From contig NC_089039.1 of the NCBI RefSeq assembly GCF_034140825.1, forward strand, positions 26,485,001 to 26,549,000: 64,000 nt of DNA. The letters run 5' to 3'. The position numbers were made by a program, and so were the translations under genes. The stretch is from Oryza sativa Japonica Group. Lineage: Eukaryota > Streptophyta > Magnoliopsida > Poales > Poaceae. Below are positions 10,285 to 21,500 of the stretch, piece after piece. Every line of letters begins with the position of its first letter. Positions within the stretch are counted from its first letter, which is position 1. The notes beneath the pieces were generated by a model. It made no database searches. It was not told where the DNA came from and saw only the letters and a list, made by a program, of their open reading frames with translations.

Positions 10285-11325
10285 ATGGCGAATTCGATCG
10301 CGATGGCACTGTTGTTCGTCAAGTCGTTCGTTGTACTCTCGCTCGCCGCCGTGCTGCTCGCTCTCGACGGCGGCGGCGGCGCCTCCGCCATGGGCCTGCC
10401 CCCGCCGCCGCCGACGGTGAACTTCAGCATCGGCGTGCAGGGCATGGTGTGGTGCAAGACCTGCAGGTACCCCGGCTACCTCGCCGCCATGGACGCGTCC
10501 CCGCTCGCAGGTAAGCTCGCAGATCAGACCGACCATACATTTCACCATTGAGAAATTTTACAGTTTTCGAGAGTTATCTCCTCCGTCCCAAGAATAATCC
10601 AATCCTAGCTACGAAACTAGACACGTATAACCTGGAAATATGCATGTCTAGATTCATAGCTAAGATTTGCTTTTTTCTGGGAGAGAGTAGTACCTCCCAA
10701 GACGTAATAATTTTTTTAATGCATTTCCGTACCTTCTAATACTAGAGACACCAAATTTACACTAAAAAAAATATGATACCTCCCAATATCTTTTTAAGAA
10801 CGGTAAAATCAATATTCTTGATTACACGGTGTCGTTGTCGACGTAACATAGAAACTGTTAGGGGTTTTTCGGCTAGCTTCACAAGATTGTGGGTTAGCTT
10901 ATTTGGGTTCAAAGCCTTACCCACTTCTATTTATTTAATATTTGGTACTTTCCTAATATTTATGTTTTGTTTTAACGTACCATCTCGCCGGCGGCCGTGC
11001 GTGTGCGTGTATATATGTGTGTGCAGGAGCGGTGGCGTACCTGCGTTGCCGGCACGGGCACCGGCGGGTGGCGTCGATCAGGGGGGTGGCCGGGAGCGGC
11101 GGCTACTTCCGGATCGAGACGTCGCAGCTGACGTCGTTCACGAGCCAGGAGTGCAGGGTGTACGTGCCCCGGTCGCCGTCGCGCGCGTGCGCCGTCCCCG
11201 GCCACGGCAGGAGGGGCCTGCCGCTCAAGTTCGAGGAGTTCGTCAAGCGCGACAATGGCCTCCAGGGCCTCTACTCCGTCGGCAACTTCGTCTTCTCCCC
11301 CAAATACCCCAACAAGTGCTACTGA
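10285..11325 (+). CDS. Pollen Ole e 1 / extensin-family secreted protein (second copy)
   Basis: Two exons, 10285-10510 and 11027-11325, joined in phase 1, give 174 residues. Residues 1-35 form a long hydrophobic signal peptide (FVVLSLAAVLLAL). A short Pro run (38-43) leads into VQGMVWCKTCRYPGY (about 51-65). Exon 2 has YLRCRHG, SGGYFRIET, QECRVYVP and a C-terminal FSPKYPNKCY. The Cys positions and the GYF/CRVY blocks match the Ole e 1 domain. Compared with the gene at 4594 it has a much shorter hinge, no Ala-rich tail and an extra C-terminal Cys. The shared intron site and phase, shared MDASPL junction and shared TATA octamer support an old tandem duplication. The 516-bp intron carries a Stowaway-like remnant. 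The protein is expected to be secreted; its function is unknown. Confidence 0.87.
10576..10688. mobile_element. Stowaway-like MITE remnant in an intron
   Basis: The segment starts ctcctccgtcccaagaat and ends ctgggagagagtag, an imperfect inverted pair, with an internal inverted pair around catgtctag. It lies inside the intron of the second Ole e 1-family gene and leaves the splice sites untouched. Confidence 0.55.
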
Positions 11326-13172
11326 TCCATTGATCCATGTTGGTGTGTTCGATCGTCGTCGTCGCCAAGATCAGAGACCGGGCCTGAATAAATCGATCGG
11401 CTAGGCTAATTAATTCATTGACTCGATCTTGCATGGGGAGATGAATTAGTTGCTGTGGTACGTAGTTAGTGCTGGTTTTGCATTGGTTTACGATGCTTAT
11501 ATGGTAGAGGAGTATGGCTGTAATAATCAAGATGTTATGCAATTGAGACAGCTTGTATGTTTATTTCGCTATCGTTTAATTTTCTCTGTAACCTTGTTCT
11601 TCCTATCACGTAAAATTACCTCAGTGAATCCGTTAATTTCTTGATCTTAACTCAGTCTCCCATGCTGACAACTTTGCTGGATTGGACATGAATAGGTTGT
11701 AGTAAGTAGAACCGATTGCGATTCAAATAAAGAAAGAATTGGTTTGTCTTTGCTGCTATCAGGCCCAGCCCAATAAAGAATAGTAAAGCAGAAAAGCCCA
11801 CGAAAGGCAAGATAAAGAGCCCAATCTGTTGTCAATCTTTGATCCACAAACCCATCAAGATCACGTATAGTCGACTGGTCACCGACGATCTGTACCCAAC
11901 GCGGTTTGGCTTGGGCAAAGCCGGCAAGACCGCACACAACCACACTAATCACACATGCTTGTAGCTAAGACAAGATCATATGGGAGCCATAGACTGAAAG
12001 GAAGTATGGTTGCTAAGACGTCATTTCAGAAAGGCGCAAATCCATTGTAAAAAGGGGATCAAAAGGAGATGTATCATGGTTATGCTCCTCCCACCTTCAA
12101 CCCTTTTTTCCGCTTTCGCATTAATCATCCAAACGTGCTCCCAGTCACTCTCACTTGCCAAACACTCCTCTTCTCACACATCCCCTCCATTTTTTATTTT
12201 CAAAAAAATCCTTTTGAGAATCTCTCCAGGTATTTCAATCTGCCAAATGGCAATTTGGCATCAATCATTATCACATATTTCTTCGGCAGTTAATTCAGTA
12301 CTAACTCTGTTTCTTTAGTAGATAATGTTTTTGTTTTTTAAAATAGTATTTGATCATTCATCTTATTAGAAAAATAGTGTAAATGTGCTAAAGAATAAGA
12401 CACATTTAATGTTTCTTTAATAATAAAACGTGTCACAATAAAAGAAGTGATATTTATATAATTTTTTAATAATACGATCAAACTTCACATTAAATATTAA
12501 TGTCATTTATAAAAAACAGAGAGGGTATTAGGTTGCTATATATTTTAAAAAGAAGGGAGAAATAAAAAGTGTAATATTTTCGTCCATCAGCAGCAAGCTC
12601 TGACGTGCACCTACCCTACTACTGAAGATCGCGTTGCCCATCACTCATCAAGTCATCATCACTAGTAGTGATGGCGTTTAACCGAAGCGGCTTGGGCCGC
12701 TTTTTAACCTCCCCGACTTGTCACCACGGGGCGGCACACTACACTCCACGCGAGCGCCAGGCGACTCGTCAGCCGCGAGGAAGACGACGACGAGGCCACC
12801 GCGTCGCCGTCTCGTCAGTGAGTCGTCACGCGCGCTCGCGCGCAGGAATCTCACATGCTGCTGCTGCCGCTGCTGCTGCTGGTGTGGTGGTAGGTTCCAG
12901 CTCCGTGAACCGGCAAAAAAAATCCTCCCCGTCTCGCCGCCCGCCGCGCCCGCGCCGCGCTTCTAACCCCCACCCACCCACCCACCGCCCGCGCGCGCGC
13001 GCGCGTCGGTGCTCCACCTGCATCCTCTAATCCCCGCGTGGGCGGCGCCTTGTCTGATCTGGTTGCCAGCCACAGCTCGCGGGATCTCGCGTGTTTCGGT
13101 GGAGGGGATTGCGGCGCCGTGTGATTCGGCGATTGGGATGAGAGAGGGGAGGCGGCGGCTGCGGCGGTGGCG
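11326..13172. other. 3' flank, intergenic region and promoter/5' UTR of the DUF616 gene
   Basis: 11326-11640 is the 3' UTR side of the second Ole e 1-family gene. 11640-12660 is AT-rich with no recognised gene. From about 12660 the sequence becomes GC-rich, with a (CG)n run near 12990-13003 and CT-rich stretches. This is typical of the promoter and 5' UTR of a rice housekeeping gene. No TATA box is obvious. Confidence 0.5.
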
Positions 13173-16100
13173 ATGAGTGGCTCGGCGGCGACGCTGGGGA
13201 TGCGGTGCGGGAGCTACGGCTCCCTCGCGTCGGCCGGCGGCGGGAGGAAGGGCGGGGGCAGGGGGTGGGGGTGGCGAGGCGGCGGGGAGAAGGAGCGGCT
13301 GCAGCTGCTCCACCGCGCGCTGCGGCTGGTGGGCCGCCGGAGGGCCGGGGTGCTGCTGCTGCTCGCCGCTGCCTCCGCCGCCGTCTTCTGCTCCATCTTC
13401 GCCGTCGTCAAAGGTTTGTACGCGCTCTGCCCTTTTCTTTCTCGCCGCTGCCAATTGGCTGCCTGCGCTGAATTCGCGCCGCACGCTTCCCTCCCTAGCT
13501 GCTGTTCGTAGCGAAATGGGCATTTGTACTAGCAGTTTGTTCCGGTCACGCAGTTCACGCTTGCAGAAATCCAGATTAGTTTATGTCTTTGTGATGCTCT
13601 AAACATTGGGAATCAATAGCGCGCGGCATTCATTCTGGTTACATACTGGCCTATGCTGATCGTGTGATCGCCTCCCATTTACATGTCTCAGTTTTGTGGT
13701 GTTGCGGATCAGCTAGACTAATTGGATGTTGTTGTCTGTGATCTGGTCTGATGGCAGTGTCATGTATATCTTGGTCCAGGTAGAGTACTTCTCTATAAAC
13801 CAGGTTTTGATGCATACAAGTGGTCTTGATGGTTAGAGACCTTCATAAGGTCAAGGGAACTACACACTCTTAGATTTGAAATGGTAGATTGAATCTTGCA
13901 GAGCTGTGTGGCCTCCGTCTTGATCACCGAATACCCTCCCACTTAGTACTAAAATTTGTTATATTACTTGGGAGCCTCAGATATGATAAATTGTCTGCCA
14001 ATCCTAACTATCAAGGGACGTTAGCTGCTCATGCCATATGCTTTTACTATGGAATTCTCAAACATGTACTTTATTCAAGGAATTCAAAAGAAAATGATGT
14101 TTCTTGAATGAAAAATAATATATGTTTTTGTTAGAAAGCATAGTCATTGACTTGTTGGTTTGGTGACTTGTTTCAGATGATAATGCTTCAATGATCATTG
14201 CAAATAACTATGAAGTCGCAAATACCATACAGAACTCTGTGTATCCCAGCATGACAAGGCCTCTAATGACGTCCAGCGACCAATTCTCTGCTAGTAGCGT
14301 CAACAAAACTGAACTTCCAAATCGACTTCGTCTTTCATTTGCAAACTTTACACATCATCCTTGTGAAGGTTTCTCAGTTGCCCCTCCCCTGGTTGATCCG
14401 AAACGCACTGGACCACGACGTAAGCTTAGTTCTTTACATCTTTTTGGTTAGCGTTGCAAGTTTGTTTGTGTTTGACTTGTCATTAATCGTAAGATATGTT
14501 CTCATTTTCCCTGTAGCATGTGATGTTTGCTACGTGCCTGTAGACCAGGCGTTCGCTCTTATGCCTCCACAACCTTCACCATCTCCTGTCCTTAAGAACT
14601 TAAGTTATGTATTTGAAGACAACATCACTGCAAATTTCTCAAATCAGGGCTCTGTATTTGGTGGGCATCCATCTCTGGAGCAGAGAAATAAATCTTTTGA
14701 CATTAGTGAGTCTATGACTGTCCACTGTGGGTAGGTTACTTGCATCTTCTTACCCATATTTAATCCAGAACTTCTGCCAAAACTTAATGGCTGAAATGTG
14801 TATGCTGAATGAAATGATTTGTGCTGTTTTATCAGCTTTGTTAGAGGAAAGAAACCTGGCCAAGGTTCTGGATTTGATATCAATGATGATGATCTGTTAG
14901 AGATGGAGAAATGCCGTGAGCTGGTTGTAGCTTCTGCTATTTTTGGTAACATCACTGTTCAGTAATAGTATTAATTATGATTGCATTCTGCTTGTCTGCT
15001 CACACTTTGATACCGTTTTCCAGGGAATTATGATATGATTCAACATCCAAGGAATGCCAGCGAATTTTCAAAGGCAAATGCATGTTTTTATATGTTTGTA
15101 GATGAAGAAACAGAGGCTTATGTAAAAAATTCTAGCTCATTGTACAGAAACAACAAAGTTGGCTTATGGAGGCTAGTGGTCGTTCGAAATCTCCCATACG
15201 AAGATCCAAGGCGTACGGGGAAGGTGCCATTCTTATGACTTGTAATTTCTGTCGACGTTATATCCTTGTGATGCATTACTAGCTCTCGGTATATTTACAG
15301 GAGACAAACAAACCTCATGGACCTCATACTTGAATGCTAACATAGTATAATTACGTGAGGCTTCTTACTATATTGCTTAAGTGGTTTGGGTCCAAGTAGA
15401 GAATTGTTGAAATGTCATGTGCAATTCAGGATAAATTAAAATACTAATCCATGAGAAAAGAAATGTATAAAAGTGATACAGTCAGTTTGAGTGGGCACTA
15501 GGCAAACTTGTTGTAGGGGCGGGGCCACTGAAGAGAGTATGTTGCAAACAAATGTTTGTCACTGATATTGAAGTTCCCAAACTGAAAGTTGTTGCTTTAA
15601 TGTGTAGGCCCACGTTATATGTTGCCCTTGTTTTGTGCTTGTTAATTGAACAAACATCTAATTTGTGCAGATTCCTAAGCTTCTGCTCCATAGGCTTTTT
15701 CCAAATGTGAGATTTTCAGTTTGGATAGATGCAAAGCTTAAGCTCGTTGTGGACCCTTATCTACTGCTTGAGAGGTATGATTTATGTGAAGATCTTGGTT
15801 TATTATATGCTATTTCTTTAAGGAGAGAAACCTGTCATGTGCTATAGTTTTGTCAAATTAAAATTTGGGCTGTTCTACACCTTGGCATCTTTGCAACAAT
15901 TTCAACAGCCACCATTTGCCATTACTTCTATCAACGGATTACTGCATATTTAAGTCTGTTGAGGATATTAGACTAGAAAGATTATCAATGGCTTTTTCAC
16001 AAGACACTTTATTTATAACAGCTACTCACTCAATTTCTTAGTATTTTGTTTGTATTTCCTTGTTGGTCTGCTGACATTAGAATTTGGAACTTACCAGCTT

Positions 16101-17052
16101 TTCATTATTTTAAGATCGCAATATTGCAATATTTGACTACTGTGTTGAGTCTGACTGTGTCATATCATGGCTATTAGGTTTTTGTGGAGGAAGAATGCTA
16201 CTTTTGCTATCTCTCGGCACTACAAACGCTTTGATGTATTTGAAGAAGCAGAAGCTAATAAAGCTGCTGGCAAGTATGACAATGCATCAATTGATTACCA
16301 AATAGAGTTTTACCGAAATGAGGGCCTAACATATTATGCACCTGCTAAGCTTCCTATTACAAGTGGTCAGTGATCTCATTGAAGTATGGCGAAAACAGTT
16401 CAGTTACTTTCTGAGATTTTAACTGTCCTTTTTGCATTGGTTTAGATGTCCCTGAAGGTTGTGTCATCATCAGAGAGCACATTCCCATCACGAATCTCTT
16501 CACATGCCTTTGGTTCAATGAAGTTGACCGTTTCACCTCCAGGGATCAAATTAGTTTCAGCACCGTCCGGGACAAAATAAGGGCTAGAGTTGGCTGGATG
16601 CCTGAAATGTTCCTGGACTGCGAAAGACGCAACTTCGTTATTCAGGTTTCTCATCCTACTACATAATTTTTGTTTTCACATACTTCCTAGGACACAAGCA
16701 CACACTACCTAACCTGCAGAACTAAACTACCAGTGCCCTGTATTTCCTGTGTCCTATTGGCAGCACATGTTGAACCTCATAAGCTTACTAGTGTATCTGT
16801 TTTTGCTGTTTGACATCACACCAGGGATACCACAGGGAGCTACTAGAGCAAATGATTGCATCCGGTTGGAAGCCCCCTCCAACGGCCAGTGAACCATCTC
16901 GAAAACTCAGATTAGGTAGCAGGAAAGCTCCTCCATCAAAGAAGTCTTCCATGAAGCGGAAAAGAGTGAAGAAATCGAGCTCGCGGAGGCGTCTCCCCAA
17001 ACCAATCACTAGGATGACTGATACTACTACCTGGCAAAAGTTGGGCGCATGA
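13173..17052 (+). CDS. DUF616 family putative glycosyltransferase (MUCI70-like)
   Basis: Nine exons: 13173-13413, 14177-14419, 14517-14730, 14836-14945, 15024-15223, 15671-15774, 16178-16365, 16446-16645 and 16825-17052. All introns are GT...AG, phases stay consistent, and the sum is 575 codons plus stop. A Gly-rich basic N-terminus is followed by one membrane anchor at about residues 58-79 (VLLLLAAASAAVFCSIFAVV), giving a type II Golgi protein. The DUF616 domain covers about 165-500: VHCGFVRGKKPGQGSGFDI, VVASAIFGNYD, ACFYMFVDEETE, VWIDAKLKLVVDPYLL, FAISRHYKRFDVFEEAEA and CLWFNEVDRFTSRDQISF. A Lys/Arg/Ser-rich tail ends it. Arabidopsis relatives include MUCI70, needed for seed-mucilage pectin; the activity is inferred from that family. 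The start is the ATG after an in-frame GTG-GCG. The gene looks intact. Confidence 0.9.
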
Positions 17053-17726
17053 TGATCCAGGGCTCTTTCCTCTTTGTTGACACAATTCACTTTGCTGGAG
17101 GGCGAGCTCATTCTATTAGGACACATACTTGTAGTTTTTTTTCCCTCCGACGAGATTTGTTCATAGTTTATTCTTGATTGTTGGTGTAAATAACAGCGAA
17201 AGCAATATAATCAAATATTTTCGATGAGCAGCCATTTTTTCTTTGTAACAACAGCTGCTACCACAAGGTGACCAACTAAGCTAAAGGGTTATGTTATTTC
17301 TCAAGCTGGTGCCAAATCTCTTGGTGATTTGTCTAGACAGAAGAAATAGCAACTAAGAGATGTGCTGATTTATTCTGTTACTCACTTGGGATGTCAAGTT
17401 GGCAATTGCATATGCTACTATTGTAAAGATGGGCCTGATTTCTGATCTATATGATGCAAATGCAAGTAGAAAATGTACAGAAAACAAAATCTGATAGAAA
17501 CTCCCAGCAAATGTAGGCTTCAGGACAAGCACACTCAAAACTGCAACTATTTGCATTGGCACAAGAGAGAAACATCATTCTAGTAATCAAATACTCTGTT
17601 TCTGTATTTCTATCATCAATCTGTTCATGACAGCTAACTAACCAGTAACCAACAAGGCGTCTCTATTGAATCTTCGAGTCATTTACTTACACAGCGAAGC
17701 GATCTGGTGTTCTTGTTGGTAACAGC
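17053..17726. other. 3' flank of the DUF616 gene and gap to the next gene
   Basis: This holds the likely 3' UTR and terminator regions of two convergent genes. No further coding similarity or element ends were seen. Confidence 0.5.
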
Positions 17727-18578
17727 TTACTTGGGGATGACGTCGGGGACGGCGGGGAGGTTCGGAGACAGCCGGCGGCGGCGGCGGGGGAGGCTCTCCT
17801 CATGGTCTGAGGCAGAGCCGGAAGCCGCTAGGAGGTGCTCGCCTTCAGCTTCAGCAGCGGCGGCGGGGGAGGCGCTCCTCTTGTTGCGAAGCAGAGCCGG
17901 GAGCGGCGGGAGGTGGTCGTCGTCCGCGGCGGCGGCGGGGAGGCGCTCGTCTCGCCCAGAGGCGGCGTCGGGGTCCACGGGGAGGTGCACAGGTTGTGTG
18001 ACGAACATCTCGATGTCCTTGAGGAGTTTGTCAGCCTTGTCGAACCACTCATCGGACACCGGGTTGTTCCGCTTCGTGCGATGCTCCGCGTCGTTGCCGA
18101 TGACTTGATTGCAGAGGTTGATGATGCGGTCGCCCATGCCGCGTCCGCCTTGAGGAACCGACTCCTGATGATTCTGCCCGAGGAAGACTGTGCCGGTAAT
18201 CCCGCCGAGCTCCATGGTTTTGAGCTTGCGACCTTGGCGGAGAAGCTGGGGAGCCTGTTTCCGCACAGCGGTGATGCCGTTGTCGTGGCGATGGCGGAGG
18301 ATGATGCGGAGAATCCCGATGGAGAGGAAGAGGGGGCCGTAGAGGGTGGAGAGCGCCTCGACGACGCCGAGGTTGTTGACGTGCCAGTCGTTGTTCTTCT
18401 TCAGGTCGCCGAGCGCGTCGGCGATTTCCTTGGCGTGGTGGACGCCGTCGACGGCGTAGATGAAGACGAGGACGCCGCGCTCGTCGCCCCTCTTCTCGGC
18501 CAGCTTCTGCACCGCCTCCAGGGAGTCCACCCTGATCTCCTCGCTCTTGCACTCCATTCCGGCGAGAACCACCCCCAC
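17727..18578 (-). CDS. Unrecognised 283-residue protein
   Basis: A single open frame from ATG 18578 to the stop at 17727-17729. A second Met at 18557 (MECKSEE) is an equally possible start. I do not recognise the family. Visible features are a mixed alpha/beta-looking N-terminal half with FIYAVDGVHHAKEIADALGDL, one hydrophobic segment (LYGPLFLSIGILRIIL, about residues 79-94), a middle with GGRGMGDRIINLCNQVIG, and a low-complexity Ala/Arg/Ser C-terminal third with four RRRR-type residues near the end. Support for a real gene is a clean TATATAAA box 110 bp upstream on the same strand and non-repetitive composition in the first 190 residues. The 311-residue frame on the opposite strand is compositional shadow. 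The protein may be grass-specific. Confidence that it is translated is moderate. Confidence 0.55.
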   Translation of the reverse strand: MGVVLAGMECKSEEIRVDSLEAVQKLAEKRGDERGVLVFIYAVDGVHHAKEIADALGDLKKNNDWHVNNLGVVEALSTLYGPLFLSIGILRIILRHRHDNGITAVRKQAPQLLRQGRKLKTMELGGITGTVFLGQNHQESVPQGGRGMGDRIINLCNQVIGNDAEHRTKRNNPVSDEWFDKADKLLKDIEMFVTQPVHLPVDPDAASGRDERLPAAAADDDHLPPLPALLRNKRSASPAAAAEAEGEHLLAASGSASDHEESLPRRRRRLSPNLPAVPDVIPK

Positions 18579-18687
18579 CCTGCTCTCGCGCTCTATTCCG
18601 ACGAGCTCGATGGAGAGCTTTGGAAATGTGGGACTTCGGGGGCGGGGGATTTCGGGAGGAGGTGGTTTCGTGAGGAGGAAGACGCCG

Positions 18688-18695
18688 TTTATATA
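18688..18695 (-). promoter_or_regulatory. TATA box of the unrecognised minus-strand gene
   Basis: On the minus strand this reads TATATAAA, followed by GC-rich sequence and the ATG at 18578, 110 bp away. Confidence 0.6.
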
Positions 18696-18989
18696 GACAG
18701 ACAGACAGACAGGCGGGGCCGAAGGGAAAGGGGTTGGGCTGTGATGAATATTTTCAAAATTCGAGAGTGAGGTTGGCCCTCGCCGCCGCGGGCGTCGCCG
18801 TGTTCGACACGATTACTCTCACCTCCGTTCGCTCTCGTCTTGCGCCTCTCCGCTCCGCTCCACCACAATCGCCGTGCTCTCCACGCCTCCGCCGAGGAGG
18901 AGATCGACCTCGCCGCCGAGGCCGCGCCCCTCACCCTCCACGCGCTCCACTCCAACCGTCTCGCGCTCCTGCTTCACCTGCGCCCAGTC

Positions 18990-19378
18990 ACCGCGCCGCC
19001 TCTGATGTCTTCCTCTCCTCGCGCCCCGATCCCCACTCCCAGTCCCAGTCCCAGTCCCACGGCGCCGCGCCACGGCACAGATCCGTCACGGCCGCGGCGG
19101 CGTGCTCTCCACCGTCTCCGTGGCCTTGCTCCCGCGCGCCGCGGCGCCATGCGCGTCACCGTCGCCGTGGGCTTTGCTGCCGCGCCACGCAGCTGTGTGC
19201 GATTCCCGCGCGGCGCCGCGCCGCGTCTGATTTCCTCGCGCGCAAGCTCTTCCTCTCCGCCTCCGCCCTCGCAGCGCCCCATTCCCCACTCCCACCGCGA
19301 CACGGCCAAGCTCCGTCAGGGCCGCGGCGGCGTGCTCGCCACCGTCGCTGTGGCCTTGCTCCCACGCCACGCAGCGGC
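18990..19378. repeat. Imperfect tandem repeat of a GH17 5' exon region
   Basis: Two adjacent units about 225 bp apart share ordered blocks. Examples are cgtcacggccgcggcggcgtgctc at 19085 against cgtcagggccgcggcggcgtgctc at 19313, followed in both by a stretch reading as accgtc..gtggccttgctccc. The second unit runs into the glucanase remnant, so the first looks like an older partial duplicate of its signal-peptide region. Confidence 0.65.
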
Positions 19379-19700
19379 GTACGAAGCCGGCGGGAGCGCG
19401 GCCGTGGGTGTCAACTGGGGCACGATACTGCCCCACACCCATGCCCCCCGTTGGCAATCGTGGTGCGGATGATGGCATGCTGCAGGCCAATGGAGTCGAC
19501 CTGGTGAGGATGTTCGACGCCGAACCATGGACGGCCGGCGCGCTCGTCGACACCCGCATCCAGATCGTGATCGCCGTCCCCGAAGACCAGATCGCCTACG
19601 TCTCCAGTGACCCACGCAGCGGCCGCTTATGGGTTCGCGCAGAGCGTCTCCTACTACCTCAAGACCAGCATCGACGTCAGGTACGCCCGCACTGCTTCTC
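19314..19700 (+). pseudogene. Broken first exon of a GH17 glucan endo-1,3-beta-glucosidase gene
   Basis: Three overlapping frames carry consecutive parts of a GH17 first exon. The first gives a hydrophobic signal segment and AAYEAGGSAAVGVNWGT (about 19330-19430). The second gives MLQANGVDLVRMFDAEPW, then GALVDTRIQIVIAVPEDQI (about 19475-19600). The third gives VSYYLKTSIDVRY (about 19640-19690). The order and spacing match plant beta-1,3-glucanases, whose first exon ends near the VDVR motif. A good donor (cgtcag|gtacgc at 19680/19681) sits exactly there. At least two frame changes separate the three pieces, one near 19440-19475 and one near 19610-19640. No downstream catalytic exon was found in the next 2 kb. 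It is a dead 5' fragment of a host gene. Confidence 0.75.
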
Positions 19701-19859
19701 TCGTGAAATGGGGAATCGCGCTCTCTCTAGTCGCTACGGGTTGTGGATTGGTGAGAGGGATGTCGCGCGCGCATGTTGTTTGCGTATGCATGCTAAATGT
19801 TAGGTGTTGTGCGCGGGGCGAGACGATTCGGGGCGTGTAGCGGATATCTGTTCGGGCGC

Positions 19860-21500
19860 GTCGAAAGTGTTCGACGGAATGCCTCATAGATGGTATGGAA
19901 TTGTGACATGCAGTATTGTGTGGTTCATCTGAAATCGATGGTTCGTGCAATCGTGCTGCTGTCGCTGCCTGCTGGGTTCAGGTCTGTCCTATCGCCTGAA
20001 AGACTTCGAGTGTTACTGTTAATTAATTAGGCATCACATAAAAATGTGTTAATTAGAGGCAGTCCATCATATGTATCCTGCAACCAGCACCATGCAGTAA
20101 CTAGTTTCATTTATATTGGTGCACAGTGCCAGTTGCTGTGTCACGGTTTTTATAAATTCAGTGACATCACACTATGATTTCCATGTTTGTTCAGAGCGGA
20201 AGTTGTATAAGTTATGGCTATGCAAATGTTAGAGAAACATGCACTGATTAGTTTATGATTTATGAAAGGTTGTTTGTAGACTGTAGACTCTGTTTATATG
20301 CTTCTGCAGATGCTGACTGAACTAGTTCATTCAAAACATACTCAAAATGTCGAGTGGATAAACGCAGAACTGGGCTGATCAATTGGACTACCATTTCTAG
20401 GTTTATAACTGTAGATGCCATTGGAAGCCAGGATGAAATTGTATGTTGTGTCATTTAGACCATTTTAATCCTAAATTGTGTTGAATCACTGTGGTGTGTC
20501 CTTATTGATGAATGTTTGGGCTTTGGAGAAACAATGTGGATTCTACCGACTTTAGTCAATTCAGATTCTAGCTAGTGCTTTGATTGAATCTTGATTTTCT
20601 ATAACTCCCAGCTAATTAAATTGAATTGTTGAGAACTTTCTTTGTAATTGTGTAAGAACTTTTTAGTCACTTTTATATCCAGATTGTAACTGGGCTTGAA
20701 CCTTACGTATAGCATTTCTTGGAACTTCTGTTCGGACGCACAGAAATTGGTCGACTGAATGCCGCTCTAGGACATGGAGTTTTGTGTAATCGTGATCTTG
20801 TAGTGTTTGATGGGATGGACTGTGATACATGGTTGAATTTTGGTTTATGCGAAATGGATGGTTCATACTGTTGTTGCTAGCGTGCTGAGTTCAGTTCTCT
20901 CTTGTTGCTTGGAAGACATGAGTGTTACTTAACATCACATCAAAATGAGTTTTACTTACTGGCAATCCACCATATGTATCCTTCATCATGCAACTAGTAG
21001 TATGTAAATATTACGGGCATACAGCATCAGTTGGCAGAGTCCATATATGTCATGGTTTATATGAATGCTGTGGCATCACACCACGCTTCTCTTGTTGGTT
21101 CAGAGTGGAAGTTGTATAAGGTATGTAAATATTAAAGAGATATGGCTTGATTGGTTTCTGAAAGTCTGTGTATAAATCGCCTCTGTTGATCGTGTTTATA
21201 TGTTTCACTGTTGACGAAACTAGCTTATTGAGGGAAAGTATTGAGTATGTGCACTGTGGAGTAAATATACAGAGTGGCCGAGTGGGTTGACCAATTGAAC
21301 TATCATTTATAGGTTTTCTGCCCGTAGAGGCCAATGGAAGCCATAATGAACTTTTATGTAATAAATTCAGAGTATTTTAATCCTACAAACTTGTTAAGGA
21401 GTTTACTGGGGAAATTTAGGCGTGCTTTTATTGGTGAATGTTTGGAGGAACAGTACGGATTCTCTGGACTTCAGTGACTTCATATTCTTGCACTTTCTTT
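19860..21500. repeat. Ancient tandem duplication of about 0.88 kb
   Basis: Blocks from about 19860-20600 recur in order at about 20730-21500. Shared pieces include ccatcatatgtatcct/ccaccatatgtatcctt, gtgttact with acatcacat, tgtttatatg, ggttgaccaattg-type sequence and gtattgatgaatgtttgg-type sequence. Divergence is high, so it predates the 21.2/38.2-kb duplication. It begins just after the glucanase donor site, so it may be duplicated intron sequence. A third, younger copy of its right part starts at 38208. Confidence 0.6.

Noticed and set aside
17835-18770. 311-codon plus-strand frame
   Set aside because: It is Asp/Glu/Val/Leu-rich, typical of antisense shadow in GC-rich rice exons, and it runs over the TATA box of the minus-strand gene.
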